A DNA stretch of 64,000 bases from JANQOH01 sp965243325 (lineage in GTDB: Bacteria; Pseudomonadota; Alphaproteobacteria; UBA7887). Position 1 is the first letter of the stretch; each line of letters starts with the position of its first letter. Below are positions 45,161 through 54,118 of this stretch, piece after piece. A program made the translations under genes and the position numbers. The stretch is taken from contig CBDEUQ010000003.1 in the NCBI GenBank assembly GCA_965243325.1, positions 310,001-374,000 of the forward strand, written 5' to 3'. The notes under the pieces were generated by a model, which saw only the letters and a program-made list of their open reading frames with translations, had not been told where the DNA came from and did not search any database.

Positions 45161-45981
45161 CGGCGGCGCCGGCGACCCTGCACGAACGGTTGACGGTGGC
45201 GCTCGCCGCCACCTTCCGCAACGGCGAGGTCGGCTACACCGGCCTCGCCACGGGCCGCGCCGCGGCGGTCTACATCACCGGCATCCCGCTGGCGGCGATG
45301 GCGCTGGCGCAGCGCACGCACGCGCCCGACCTCACCGTCCTGCTCGCCGGCTGGTCGCACAACCCTGACCTCGCGGCGCTCCACGCGCTGCCCGCCTCCG
45401 AGTTCGACGAGCGCTTGCGCGACCTCGCGTGCGAGGCGCAGCTCGTCGACTATCCCGGCCAGCTCGCGATGCGCCGCGGCGACGTCAGCTTCGGCTTCTC
45501 CTCCGGCGTCCAGGTCGACTCGCAGGGCAACCTCAACGGCGTCCTCGTCGGCGACCCGGCGCGGCCCAAAGTGCGCCTCGTCGGGCCGATCCTCCACCCC
45601 GAGCACATGACGCTGTTCCGCCGCGAATACATCATGATGCCGCACCACGAGGCGCGGAATTTCGTCGACAGGGTCGACTACGTCTCGGGCGTCGGCTACC
45701 CCGGCGGCGAGGCCGGCCGCAAGGCGCTCGGTCTCGACTGGGGCGGGCCCGAGTTGGTGATCACGCCGAAGTGCGTGTTCGACTTCGACAAGCGCGCCGG
45801 AAGAATGAAGGTGCGCTCCATCCACCCCGGCGTGAGCGTCGAAGCGCTGCGCGCCGGCACCGGCTTCGACCTCGGGCCGCTTGACGGCGTGCCGGTCACG
45901 CCGGAGCCGGACGCCGAGGCGCTCGCCGTCCTCCGCCGCGACGTCGACCCGCGCGGCATCCTGATCCCCCCTCTCGACTGA
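45157..45981 (+). CDS. CoA-transferase family I, beta subunit (GctB/IpdB-like)
   Basis: 274 residues from the ATG at 45157, overlapping the alpha stop by 4 nt; a much longer open frame upstream is only chance. Motifs include GLATGRAAAVYITGIPLAAM, SFGFSSGVQVDSQGNLNG and ELVITPKCVFDFDKRAGRMK, the pattern of GctB/IpdB-like subunits. It forms the catalytic heteromer with the alpha subunit. I could not place the usual catalytic glutamate with certainty. Confidence 0.85.
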   Translation: MTAAPATLHERLTVALAATFRNGEVGYTGLATGRAAAVYITGIPLAAMALAQRTHAPDLTVLLAGWSHNPDLAALHALPASEFDERLRDLACEAQLVDYPGQLAMRRGDVSFGFSSGVQVDSQGNLNGVLVGDPARPKVRLVGPILHPEHMTLFRREYIMMPHHEARNFVDRVDYVSGVGYPGGEAGRKALGLDWGGPELVITPKCVFDFDKRAGRMKVRSIHPGVSVEALRAGTGFDLGPLDGVPVTPEPDAEALAVLRRDVDPRGILIPPLD

Positions 45982-45990
45982 GCGCCGCCA

Positions 45991-46011
45991 CCGTCTCCCG
46001 ACGCGAGACGG
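45991..46011. terminator. hairpin between convergent CoA-transferase and nfeD genes
   Basis: 7-bp stem CCGTCTC / GAGACGG with a 7-nt loop, in the 70-nt gap between convergent stops. Confidence 0.4.
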
Positions 46012-46051
46012 GGAACGCTCACCAGGACGTCCCGGCCGGGCGGATCGGGCT

Positions 46052-46363
46052 TCAGTACCTGTTGATGTCGGCCCCGTTCTTCTTCGATCGCTGGAACACG
46101 ACCCTGATCAGCCCCACCGAAACGATCGAGAGGCCTGCGAACCAGATCAGAACCGCCCGCCAGGACGGGAACGGGTCCGCTCCGCCGAACAGTTGCTGGG
46201 AATGTCCGTAGAGCAACGCCGCCAGCAGCAGCGCCGCCACGCCGAACGGAAGAACGATCAACCCGAAGCCTACGAGAATGTCCGCGATGATCAGGACCAG
46301 GCCTGCGATGACCCAGGCCTCGGGCCGAAACAGCCAGTGGGACAGCGTCGGATCGGCTTCCAT
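46052..46363 (-). CDS. short NfeD-family membrane protein
   Basis: 103 residues with three hydrophobic segments (AWVIAGLVLIIADILVGFG, VLPFGVAALLLAALLYG, AVLIWFAGLSIVSVGLIRVV). It belongs to the membrane-domain NfeD type and lacks the C-terminal OB fold of longer relatives. It starts 3 nt after the stop of the SPFH gene. NfeD proteins are thought to partner SPFH proteins in membrane microdomain scaffolding or protein quality control. Confidence 0.8.
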   Translation of the reverse strand: MEADPTLSHWLFRPEAWVIAGLVLIIADILVGFGLIVLPFGVAALLLAALLYGHSQQLFGGADPFPSWRAVLIWFAGLSIVSVGLIRVVFQRSKKNGADINRY

Positions 46364-46366
46364 TGC

Positions 46367-47299
46367 CTACTTCCTGATGTTCTCGGCGAATACCTGCAAC
46401 GCGCCGAGGACGCCGGTCACGTCGGTGGGAAGAATGACCGTCTTGGCGTTCTCGGCGGAGGCGACCTCGGACAACGCCGTGACCTGGCGTTTCATGATTT
46501 CGAACTCGATGGCCGGCTGGCCGTTGTCGGCGATCGCGGCGGCCACGATCCGGGTTTGCTCGGCGTCGGCCGCCGCCTTGACCTTGACCGCATAGGCGTC
46601 GGCATCGGCCTTGACCTTTACGGCGTCGGCCAGCCTCTGTGCCTCGAAGAGCCTCGCCTCGGCCGCCAGCTCGACGGCCCGCTTCTCGCCTTCCGCCCGG
46701 GCAATCACCGCGCGGCGTTCGCGTTCGGCATTCAGTTGCTGGCGCTGCGCCTCCTTCGTCTGCTCGTCGACAATGACGTCGGTGATCTCCGTCCGGGTGA
46801 TGTCGATGCCCCAGACGATGGCCGCTTCCTTGAGGTTGCCCGCAATCTCCTCGTTCATGGATTCCCGGCTCGACTGCAACTCGTCCAGCTCGAGCTTGCC
46901 GGCGGCGGACCGGATGATGGATTCGGAAGCCGTATGCAGCGCCCGGTCGATCTGCCGGATCCTGTAGACCGAGGACGCCGCGTCGACGATCCGGTAGAAG
47001 ACCGTCGCCTTCAATTCGACCTCCACGTTGTCGCGGGTGATGACCGAAATCCTGAATTCGGGAAGCTGCCGCTCGAGAATGGATATCCTGTGCGCGATCC
47101 TGTCCAGAAACGGCACGATCAAATTCAGCCCGGCGTTCAGCGTCTTGACGTATTTCCCAAATCGTTCGATCACGAAGACGTTGCTCTGCGGAACCACCTT
47201 GATTCCCTTGAACAACACCAGCAGCACCAGAAGAACGACCAGCAGCGCGATGACGGAGTCCATTCGCGATGGAAGCAGAGGATAGATGTAGGCGTCCAT
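46367..47299 (-). CDS. SPFH/stomatin-prohibitin family protein
   Basis: 310 residues from the ATG at 47299 with AGGAG upstream. One N-terminal membrane span (SVIALLVVLLVLLVLFKGI). The SPFH domain follows (VVPQSNVFVIERFGKYVKTL then NAGLNLIVPFLDRI, TRDNVEVELKATVFYRIVDA). A long charged coiled coil comes next (EAQRQQLNAERERRAVIARA then EGEKRAVELAAEA), and a conserved C-terminus ILPTDVTGVLGALQVFAE. It forms oligomers on the cytoplasmic membrane and is encoded with NfeD, the standard pair. Confidence 0.93.
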   Translation of the reverse strand: MDAYIYPLLPSRMDSVIALLVVLLVLLVLFKGIKVVPQSNVFVIERFGKYVKTLNAGLNLIVPFLDRIAHRISILERQLPEFRISVITRDNVEVELKATVFYRIVDAASSVYRIRQIDRALHTASESIIRSAAGKLELDELQSSRESMNEEIAGNLKEAAIVWGIDITRTEITDVIVDEQTKEAQRQQLNAERERRAVIARAEGEKRAVELAAEARLFEAQRLADAVKVKADADAYAVKVKAAADAEQTRIVAAAIADNGQPAIEFEIMKRQVTALSEVASAENAKTVILPTDVTGVLGALQVFAENIRK

Positions 47300-47679
47300 G
47301 GCTCTCCTGCCCGTTTTCCCCGCCGGAACGAACGCGCGGGTTATGCGATCCGGGGGTTGAATTGTCAACTCGAGTGGATGGCGCTCGGGTCCCCAAAGGT
47401 GGGTGGTGACGCAGGCTGCGTTATCGGCATGGGAGACCCTGGATTTCCGGCATGGGAGTTCCAAAATCGTCCTCGACGAACCGCGGTGTCGCCCGAGCCA
47501 GGCCCGGGCTCGGCCGAAGGGAGCGCCGGGGCCCCAAGGCGCCGCCGGTTGCCCGCACCGTCCGCCGGCGCGGCGTCGCGGAGGACGGGGCGAAGCGCCC
47601 GGGCGGCGGTATTGCGCGCCGGGGGGCGCTTGCTATGGTGCCCGCCTTCTCGGGGGCGGACAGGACGGAGGCCACGACC
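47300..47679. other. 380-nt divergent promoter region (SPFH / Liv cluster 1)
   Basis: No gene. An inverted repeat GTTGAATTGTCAAC near 47357-47370 could be an operator. An in-frame upstream ATG at 47452 for the binding protein is not supported because it would bury the signal peptide. Confidence 0.45.
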
Positions 47680-48861
47680 ATGGGCGTGCGGCTGTGGGCG
47701 GGCGCGGTGCTGGCGGCGGCCTGGGCGGCGGTGCCGCCGGCGGCGGCCGAAGAGCCGATCCGCATCGGCGTGATCCTGCCCCAGTCCGGGGTCTACGCGA
47801 GCCTCGGCAGCGAGATCGTGCAGGGCCTCGAGCTCGGCTTCGAGACCTTCGGCAGCGTCTTCGGCGGCCGCGCGGTGGAGCTGATCGCGGAGGATTCCGA
47901 GGTCAAGCCCGCGGTCGGCCTGTCGAAGGCGCGGAAGCTGATCCTCCAGGACCGCGTCGACATGCTCGTCGGCCCCGTGGCGTCCAACGTCGCCAACGCC
48001 CTCCGCGACTACGTGCATCGCGCCGAGGTGCCGCTCATCGTCCCCAACGCCGGCAACGACCTGCTCACCGGAGAGAACTGCAGCCCCTGGGTGCTGCGCA
48101 CTTCGTTCTCCAACGGCCAGATCGTGCGCGGCATGGGGCCGTGGCTCTACGGCCGCGGCTTCCGCCGCGTCTACCTCGTCGCCGCCGACTACGCCGCCGG
48201 CCGCCAGATGATGGAGGCGTTCCGCGGCCCCTGGCTCGCCGCCGGCGGCGCCGTCGTCGGCGAATCCTACGCCCCGCTGCGCGAGACGCGCGACTTCGGC
48301 CCCTGGCTCGCGCGCATCCGGGCGGCCGCGCCCGACGCCGTGTTCGCCTTCTTCGCCGGCAGCCAGGCGATCCAGTTCGTCACGCAGTACGACGCCTTCG
48401 GCCTCAAGGACGAGATCGCGCTGACCGGCGCCGGCTTTCTCGTCTCGCCGCTCTACGTCGACGCCCAGGGGCCGGCCGCGGACGGGGTCCTCGGCATCCT
48501 CAACTACCTGCCGGGGATCGACAACGACGCCAACCGCGCCTTCCAGGCCGCCTACCGCGCCCGCCACGGCCGCGTCGCCTCCGAGTACGCTGTCCAGGGC
48601 TACGACACCGCGCACCTGATCGCCGAGGCGCTCCGGGCGACAGGCGGCGCGACCGAAGACAAGGCGGCGCTCGTCGCCGCCATGCGGGGCGCCGCCTTCG
48701 ACGGGCCGCGCGGGCCGCTCAGGATCGACCCGGCGACCCACAACATCGTCCAGGACATCCACATCTTCGAGACCCGCGTCGCGGCCGGCGGCGTCGAGTT
48801 CGTGCCCGTCGACAGGCTGCCGGCGATGCAGGACCCGCCGAACGGCTGCGTCCTCGGCTGA
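47680..48861 (+). CDS. Liv-type ABC transporter substrate-binding protein, cluster 1
   Basis: 393 residues from the ATG at 47680 with GGAGG upstream. Sec signal peptide ends in PPAAAEEPIRIGVI. The type I periplasmic-binding fold (leucine-binding family) is evident: RIGVILPQSGVYASLGSEIV, DMLVGPVASNVANALRDYV, RVYLVAADYAAGRQMMEAFR and GYDTAHLIAEALRATGG. It captures a ligand in the periplasm for the permeases that follow. The ligand is unknown (amino acid, amide, urea or aromatic acid are all found in the family). First gene of a five-gene transporter operon. Confidence 0.93.
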   Translation: MGVRLWAGAVLAAAWAAVPPAAAEEPIRIGVILPQSGVYASLGSEIVQGLELGFETFGSVFGGRAVELIAEDSEVKPAVGLSKARKLILQDRVDMLVGPVASNVANALRDYVHRAEVPLIVPNAGNDLLTGENCSPWVLRTSFSNGQIVRGMGPWLYGRGFRRVYLVAADYAAGRQMMEAFRGPWLAAGGAVVGESYAPLRETRDFGPWLARIRAAAPDAVFAFFAGSQAIQFVTQYDAFGLKDEIALTGAGFLVSPLYVDAQGPAADGVLGILNYLPGIDNDANRAFQAAYRARHGRVASEYAVQGYDTAHLIAEALRATGGATEDKAALVAAMRGAAFDGPRGPLRIDPATHNIVQDIHIFETRVAAGGVEFVPVDRLPAMQDPPNGCVLG

Positions 48862-48892
48862 CGCCGGCGGGGGTGGCGCGCGGCCGCCGGCG

Positions 48893-49771
48893 ATGCCGCT
48901 CCTCGACCCCGCCTTCCTCGCCGTCCAGGCGCTGAACGGCCTCCAGCTCGCCAGCCTCCTGTTCGTCCTCTCGGTCGGCCTGTCGGTGGTGTTCGGGCTG
49001 ATGAACTTCGTCAATCTGGCGCACGGCACGCTCTACATGGTCGGCGCCTACGCCGGCCTCCAGGCGGTCGCGCTCACCGGCTCCTACTGGGTCGCGCTCG
49101 CCGCGGCGCCGCTCGCCGTCGCCGCGCTCGGCGCCGTCCTCCACCTCGCCCTGCTCGGGCGGATGCAGGCCGCGGGGCCGCTGCGCCAGGTGCTCGTCAC
49201 CTTCGGCCTCGTCTTCGTCGGCGTCGACGCGGTGCGCTTCGTTTGGGGCAACTACACCCACGCCATCGCCCCGCCGCCGCCGCTCGCCGGCAGCATCGAC
49301 GTTCTCGGGCAGGCCTATCCGGCCTACCGGCTGTTCGTCATCGGCCTCGGCGCCGCCGTCTTCGTGCTCCTCTATCTCGGCCTCGAGCGCACCCGCCTCG
49401 GCGCCGTCGTCCGCGCCGGCGTCGACGACCGCGAGACCGCGGCCGCCCTCGGCCTCGACACCGGCCGGGCGTTCTTCCTCGTCTTTTGCCTCGGCTGCGC
49501 GCTGGCCGGCCTCGCCGGCGTCGCCGCGGCGCCGGTGCTGTCGATCTATCCCGGCATGGGCATGTCGATCCTGATCCCGGCGCTCATCGTCGTCGTCGTC
49601 GGCGGGCCGGGCAGCCTCAGGGGCGCGGCCGTCGGCGCGCTGCTCGTCGGCGCGGTCGAGACGTTCGGCCAGGTGCTCGTCCCCGCCTTCGCCGGCGTCG
49701 TCCTCTACGGCGCGATGGCGGCGGTGCTGCTGCTGCGCCCCGCCGGCCTCGTCCCGGCGCGGCGCCGATGA
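48893..49771 (+). CDS. Liv-type ABC transporter permease (LivH family), cluster 1
   Basis: 292 residues, about eight membrane spans. Family motif GLSVVFGLMNFVNLAHGTLY near the N-terminus, and the cytoplasmic coupling loop RAGVDDRETAAALGLDTGRA. Its stop overlaps the next permease start (ATGA). Confidence 0.94.
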   Translation: MPLLDPAFLAVQALNGLQLASLLFVLSVGLSVVFGLMNFVNLAHGTLYMVGAYAGLQAVALTGSYWVALAAAPLAVAALGAVLHLALLGRMQAAGPLRQVLVTFGLVFVGVDAVRFVWGNYTHAIAPPPPLAGSIDVLGQAYPAYRLFVIGLGAAVFVLLYLGLERTRLGAVVRAGVDDRETAAALGLDTGRAFFLVFCLGCALAGLAGVAAAPVLSIYPGMGMSILIPALIVVVVGGPGSLRGAAVGALLVGAVETFGQVLVPAFAGVVLYGAMAAVLLLRPAGLVPARRR

Positions 49772-50736
49772 CCGACCCCGCCGCCCGCCGGCGCGCGCTC
49801 GCCGCGGCCGCCGTCGCCGTCGCCGCGGCGGCCGCGTGGGCGCACGTCGGCCCCTTCGGCCACGAGCTGCTGGCGCAGATCGCCGTTCTCGCCATCTTCG
49901 CCATGAGCCTCGACCTCCTCGTCGGCTTCGCCGGGATGGTGTCGCTCGGGCACGCCGCGTTCTTCGGCCTCGGCGCCTACGCCTTCGCCGCGCTCACGGC
50001 GCTGGCCGGCTGGCCGCCGTGGTCCGGCTTCGCCGGCGCCGCCGCGGCGGGGTTCGCGGCGGCGCTCGCCGTCGGGGTCTTCGCCGTGCGCCTCACCGGG
50101 GTGTTCTTCATCATGGTCACGCTCGCCGTCGGCGAGGCGGTGCACGCATACATGCTCAAGAGCCGCGCCTTCGGCGGCGACGACGGCATGGCCGGCATCC
50201 CGCGGCCCGACTTCGCCGCCGTCGGCGCCGACGCCTGGGACCCGGCGGCGTTCTCCGCCTTCGTCCTGCTCGTCGCGGCGGGCGTCTGGATCGCGCTCGA
50301 GACGCTCGTGCGCTCGCCCTACGGGCGGGTGCTCGGCGGCATCCGCGAGAATGCCGGGCGCGTGCGGGCGCTCGGCGGCCCGGTGGCGCGCTACCGGCTC
50401 GGCGCCTTCGCCGCGGCGGGCGCCGTGGCCGGCCTTGCCGGCGCCCTGTCGGCCGCCCACGCCGGCTTCGTCTCGCCCGACCTGCTGCACTGGACGGTGT
50501 CGGGCGAGGCGTTGATCGTGGTCATCGCCGGCGGCATGGGAAGCCTCGTCGGCCCGGTGCTCGGCGCCGCCGCGTTCGAGCTCGGCAAGCACTGGCTGAG
50601 CGGCGCGACCGAATACTGGATGTTCTTCCTCGGCCTGTTCTTCGTCGCCGCGGTGCTCGTCTCCGGCCGCGGCCTCTGGGGCCTCTTGCGGCCGCCGCGG
50701 CGGGGGTCCGCCCGTGCTTCGCGTCGACGGGCTTAG
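49768..50736 (+). CDS. Liv-type ABC transporter permease (LivM family), cluster 1
   Basis: 322 residues from the ATG at 49768; a longer upstream frame overlaps livH and is not used. It shows AMSLDLLVGFAGMVSLGHAA and the coupling loop GGIRENAGRVRALGG, with about eight membrane spans. It overlaps the ATPase start by 23 nt. Confidence 0.94.
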   Translation: MTDPAARRRALAAAAVAVAAAAAWAHVGPFGHELLAQIAVLAIFAMSLDLLVGFAGMVSLGHAAFFGLGAYAFAALTALAGWPPWSGFAGAAAAGFAAALAVGVFAVRLTGVFFIMVTLAVGEAVHAYMLKSRAFGGDDGMAGIPRPDFAAVGADAWDPAAFSAFVLLVAAGVWIALETLVRSPYGRVLGGIRENAGRVRALGGPVARYRLGAFAAAGAVAGLAGALSAAHAGFVSPDLLHWTVSGEALIVVIAGGMGSLVGPVLGAAAFELGKHWLSGATEYWMFFLGLFFVAAVLVSGRGLWGLLRPPRRGSARASRRRA

Positions 50737-51447
50737 CAAGAGCTTCGGCGCGCTCGCCGCCGTGCGCGGCGTGACCATGGCGGTCGCGCCCGGCGAGCGG
50801 CGCGCGCTGATCGGGCCGAACGGCGCCGGCAAGACGACGCTGTTCGACCTGATCGCCGGGGCGCTCGTGCCCGACGCCGGGCGGATCGCCTTCCGCGGCC
50901 GCGACGTGACGCGCGCCGGCGTCGACGCCCGCGCCCGCGCCGGCCTCGCCCGCTCCTACCAGCGCAACAACCTGTTCCCCGGCCTGAGCGTGCGCGAGAA
51001 CCTTGAGATCGCGGCGATTCTGGCGGCGGGCGACGGGGCCGCGTTCTGGCCCGCGCGCCGGCGCCTCCGCCGCGCCGCCGGGCGCATCGGGGAGGTCGCC
51101 GCCGCCGTCGGCGTCGCCGGCTGCCTCGACGAGCCGGCGGGCGCGCTGTCCTACGGCCTGCAGCGCCAGCTCGAGGTCGGCCTGGCCCTGACCCGCGGCC
51201 CGGCGCTCCTGATGCTCGACGAGCCGACGGCGGGGATGAGCCCGGCCGAGACCGCCGCCATGACCGGGCTCATCGCCGCCCTGCCGCGCGAGACGGCGAT
51301 CCTCGTCATCGAGCACGACATGGACGTGGCGTTCGCGCTCGCTGACCAGGTGACCGTGCTCGACTACGGCACCGTGCTCTTCGAGGGCGCGCCGGCCGAG
51401 GTGCGCGCCTCAGGGGTCGTGCAGAGCCGCTACCTCGGCGCCCGGCC

Positions 51448-51451
<4 letters not shown>
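50714..51451 (+). CDS. Liv-type ABC transporter ATPase (LivG family), cluster 1
   Basis: 245 residues from the GTG at 50714, overlapping livM by 23 nt. Walker A GPNGAGKTT, signature LSYGLQRQLEVG and Walker B LLMLDEPTAGM are all present, followed by the switch His (IEHDMDVAF). Confidence 0.95.
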
Positions 51452-52143
<692 letters not shown>

Positions 52144-52174
52144 CCGCGGCGGCCGGGCGGCGTAGAGTGCGGCC

Positions 52175-52912
52175 ATGATCGTGCTGTTCACCGACTTCGG
52201 CGTCCAGGGGCCCTACGTCGGCCAGATGAAGGCGGTGCTGGCGAGCGCGGCGCCGGCGGCGCCGGTCGTCGACCTGATGCACGACGCGCCGGTGTTCCAG
52301 CACAAGGCGGCGGCCTACCTGCTGGCGGCGCTGGTCGCGCCGCTGCCCGAGGACGCCGTCGTCCTCGGCGTCGTCGACCCCGGCGTCGGGCACCGGGACC
52401 GCCGTCCGGTGGCGGCGCGCGCCGGCGGCCGCTGGTTCGTCGGCCCCGACAACGGCCTGTTCGCCGTCGCCGCCCGCCAGGCCGGCGCCAGCGAGTGGTG
52501 GGAGATCTCGTGGCGGCCTGCCCGCCTGTCGCACACCTTCCACGGCCGCGACCTGTTCGCCCCCGTCGCCGCCCGCATCGCCAACGGCGAGGCGCCGCCG
52601 GGCCGGCCGTTCGAGGCCGACACGGCGGCGGGCATGGACTGGCTCGCCGACCTCGGCGAGGTGGTCTACGTCGACCGCTACGGCAACGCGATGACGGGCA
52701 TCCGCGCTTCCACGCTGCCGACCGGCGCGGTCCTCAAGGTGGCCGAGGTGAGCGTCCGCCAGGCGCGCACCTTCTCCGACGTCGGCACCGGCGAGGCGAT
52801 CTGGTACGAGAACTCGAGCGGCCTCGTCGAGGTGGCGATGAACCAGGCGAACGCCGCCAGGGTGATGGGCCTGCGCATCGGCACCCCCGTCCTCGCCGTC
52901 GCCGTGACCTGA
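52175..52912 (+). CDS. DUF62 family SAM hydrolase (SAM hydroxide adenosyltransferase)
   Basis: 245 residues. Family motifs are present: LFTDFGVQGPYVGQMKAVL, LMHDAPVFQHKAAAYLL, VVDPGVG, FVGPDNGLFA, HTFHGRDLFAPVAARIA and YVDRYGNAMTGI. These enzymes cleave S-adenosylmethionine to adenosine and methionine with water as nucleophile (relatives use chloride or fluoride). The absence of an obvious halide-selectivity loop favours hydrolysis. It is 31 nt after livF, so probably in the same operon; the link to the transporter is not clear. Confidence 0.88.
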   Translation: MIVLFTDFGVQGPYVGQMKAVLASAAPAAPVVDLMHDAPVFQHKAAAYLLAALVAPLPEDAVVLGVVDPGVGHRDRRPVAARAGGRWFVGPDNGLFAVAARQAGASEWWEISWRPARLSHTFHGRDLFAPVAARIANGEAPPGRPFEADTAAGMDWLADLGEVVYVDRYGNAMTGIRASTLPTGAVLKVAEVSVRQARTFSDVGTGEAIWYENSSGLVEVAMNQANAARVMGLRIGTPVLAVAVT

Positions 52913-52921
52913 GGCGGGAGC

Positions 52922-53161
52922 GCCGCCGGCACGGGCAAGACCTGCACCGCCTTCCAGATCGTCTGGCGGCCGCGCCTGAAGGTCGGCGTCGCGGAAGTCG
53001 AGGCGCGAGGCTACAATCTCGACATCGGGAGTCCCCATGTCGACGGCGAGGACCATGGCGACCCCGAGACGCTTCTGGCGGAACTGAATGACGCGGAAGC
53101 AGGCGCGGCGGCGGCGCGCGACCGGTTGAAGGAAGCCTTGGCGGCGGCGCTGTTGCGATGA
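52922..53161 (+). pseudogene. fused HsdR/HsdM stump of a type I restriction-modification locus
   Basis: One open frame encodes AAGTGKTCTAFQIVWR, the Walker A segment of the HsdR motor subunit, fused directly to VEARGYNLDIGSPHVDGEDH, GDPETLLAELNDAEAG and a final coiled coil, the C-terminus of the HsdM methylase. An internal deletion has joined two genes. Nothing else of the system remains. The MntA-HepT pair follows after 45 nt. Confidence 0.7.
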
Positions 53162-53206
53162 CGTCGGGGATCGGCATCGTTGGCCGCGGCAACGGGAGGG
53201 CGAGTC

Positions 53207-53518
53207 ATGCACGCCGCCATCGCTGACAAGCGGGACAAACTGGCGGAACTCTGCCGCCGCTACGGCGCGGTACGACTCGAAGTCTTCGGCTCCGCCGCGC
53301 GTGGCACGGATTTCGACCCCGACAGGAGTGACGCGGACTTCCTCGTGGAATTCGATTCCGAAAGCCGCCTGCCGCCTTTCGAACAGTACTTCGGCCTCGC
53401 CGACGCGTTGCGCGAGACGCTGGGGCGCCCCGTCGATCTCGTCGAAGATCACGAGTTCCGCAACCCGTATCTGCGCGCATCCATCGAAGAGTCGCGAGAG
53501 CTGGTCTATGCGTCGTGA
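53207..53518 (+). CDS. mntA: MntA-type nucleotidyltransferase antitoxin
   Basis: 103 residues from the ATG at 53207 with GGGAGGG upstream. The minimal nucleotidyltransferase motif is complete: EVFGSAARGTDF followed by SDADFLVEF, giving GS-x10+-DxD. MntA inactivates the HepT toxin by adding AMP to its active-site tyrosine. It overlaps the HepT gene by 11 nt, the standard arrangement. It is in a former type I restriction locus, a common setting for this pair. Confidence 0.9.
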   Translation: MHAAIADKRDKLAELCRRYGAVRLEVFGSAARGTDFDPDRSDADFLVEFDSESRLPPFEQYFGLADALRETLGRPVDLVEDHEFRNPYLRASIEESRELVYAS

Positions 53519-53864
53519 CCCGCGCGTCCCGCTGGCGGATGTCGACCGGGCGGGCGCCGAGATCGAACGCTTCACCGAAGGCATGAACGGCGACGCTTAC
53601 GCCGCCGATGCGCGGACGCAGAGCGCCGTCGAACGCAAGTTCGAGATCATCGGCGAGGCATTGAATCGCTTGCACGGGGACTTCCCCGAACTCGCCGCGC
53701 GGATTCCCGAAATGCGCAGGATAGTGGACTTCCGGAACCTGTTGGCCCACGGCTACGACCATGTGGCGCCGGCCCGCGTCTGGACATATGCAAAGCACTA
53801 CCTGCCGCGACTCCGCCGCACTGTGCAAACCCTGCTCGCGGAATTGGGCCGGCCCGACGTATGA
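53508..53864 (+). CDS. hepT: HepT-type HEPN RNase toxin
   Basis: 118 residues from the ATG at 53508. A helical HEPN protein with the catalytic motif RNLLAHGYDH (R-x4-H-x-Y); the tyrosine is the site AMPylated by MntA in studied pairs. It is an RNase when unmodified. The full motif suggests an active toxin under control of the overlapping antitoxin gene. Confidence 0.9.
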   Translation: MRRDPRVPLADVDRAGAEIERFTEGMNGDAYAADARTQSAVERKFEIIGEALNRLHGDFPELAARIPEMRRIVDFRNLLAHGYDHVAPARVWTYAKHYLPRLRRTVQTLLAELGRPDV

Positions 53865-53889
53865 ACGCCGAGCGCCGCCGCCGCGCGCC

Positions 53890-53919
53890 TTGACATCGCC
53901 GCGGCCGGCGGCGTATATT
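53890..53919 (+). promoter_or_regulatory. sigma-70-type promoter candidate for the acyl-CoA ligase / Liv cluster 2
   Basis: TTGACA at 53890-53895 and TATATT at 53914-53919 with an 18-bp spacer. It stands out from the high-GC surroundings and lies 200 nt before the ligase start. Confidence 0.6.
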
Positions 53920-54118
53920 CATCGTTTGTTCTTTTCCTCTCCGCGCGGCCATCCGGTTGGATAGCGAGGGCACAGGACGCCTTGGGACGCTTCCGGCCGA
54001 CGCTGCGGGGCTTGTCTCGCGCCGGGTTTCGTGAATAATCCGCCACCTTGGCGTCCGCGTGGCGCCAGCAGGGAAGTCTGAGCAAGGCCGCGCCAGAGGC
54101 GTCGGCGCGCGCGAACCG

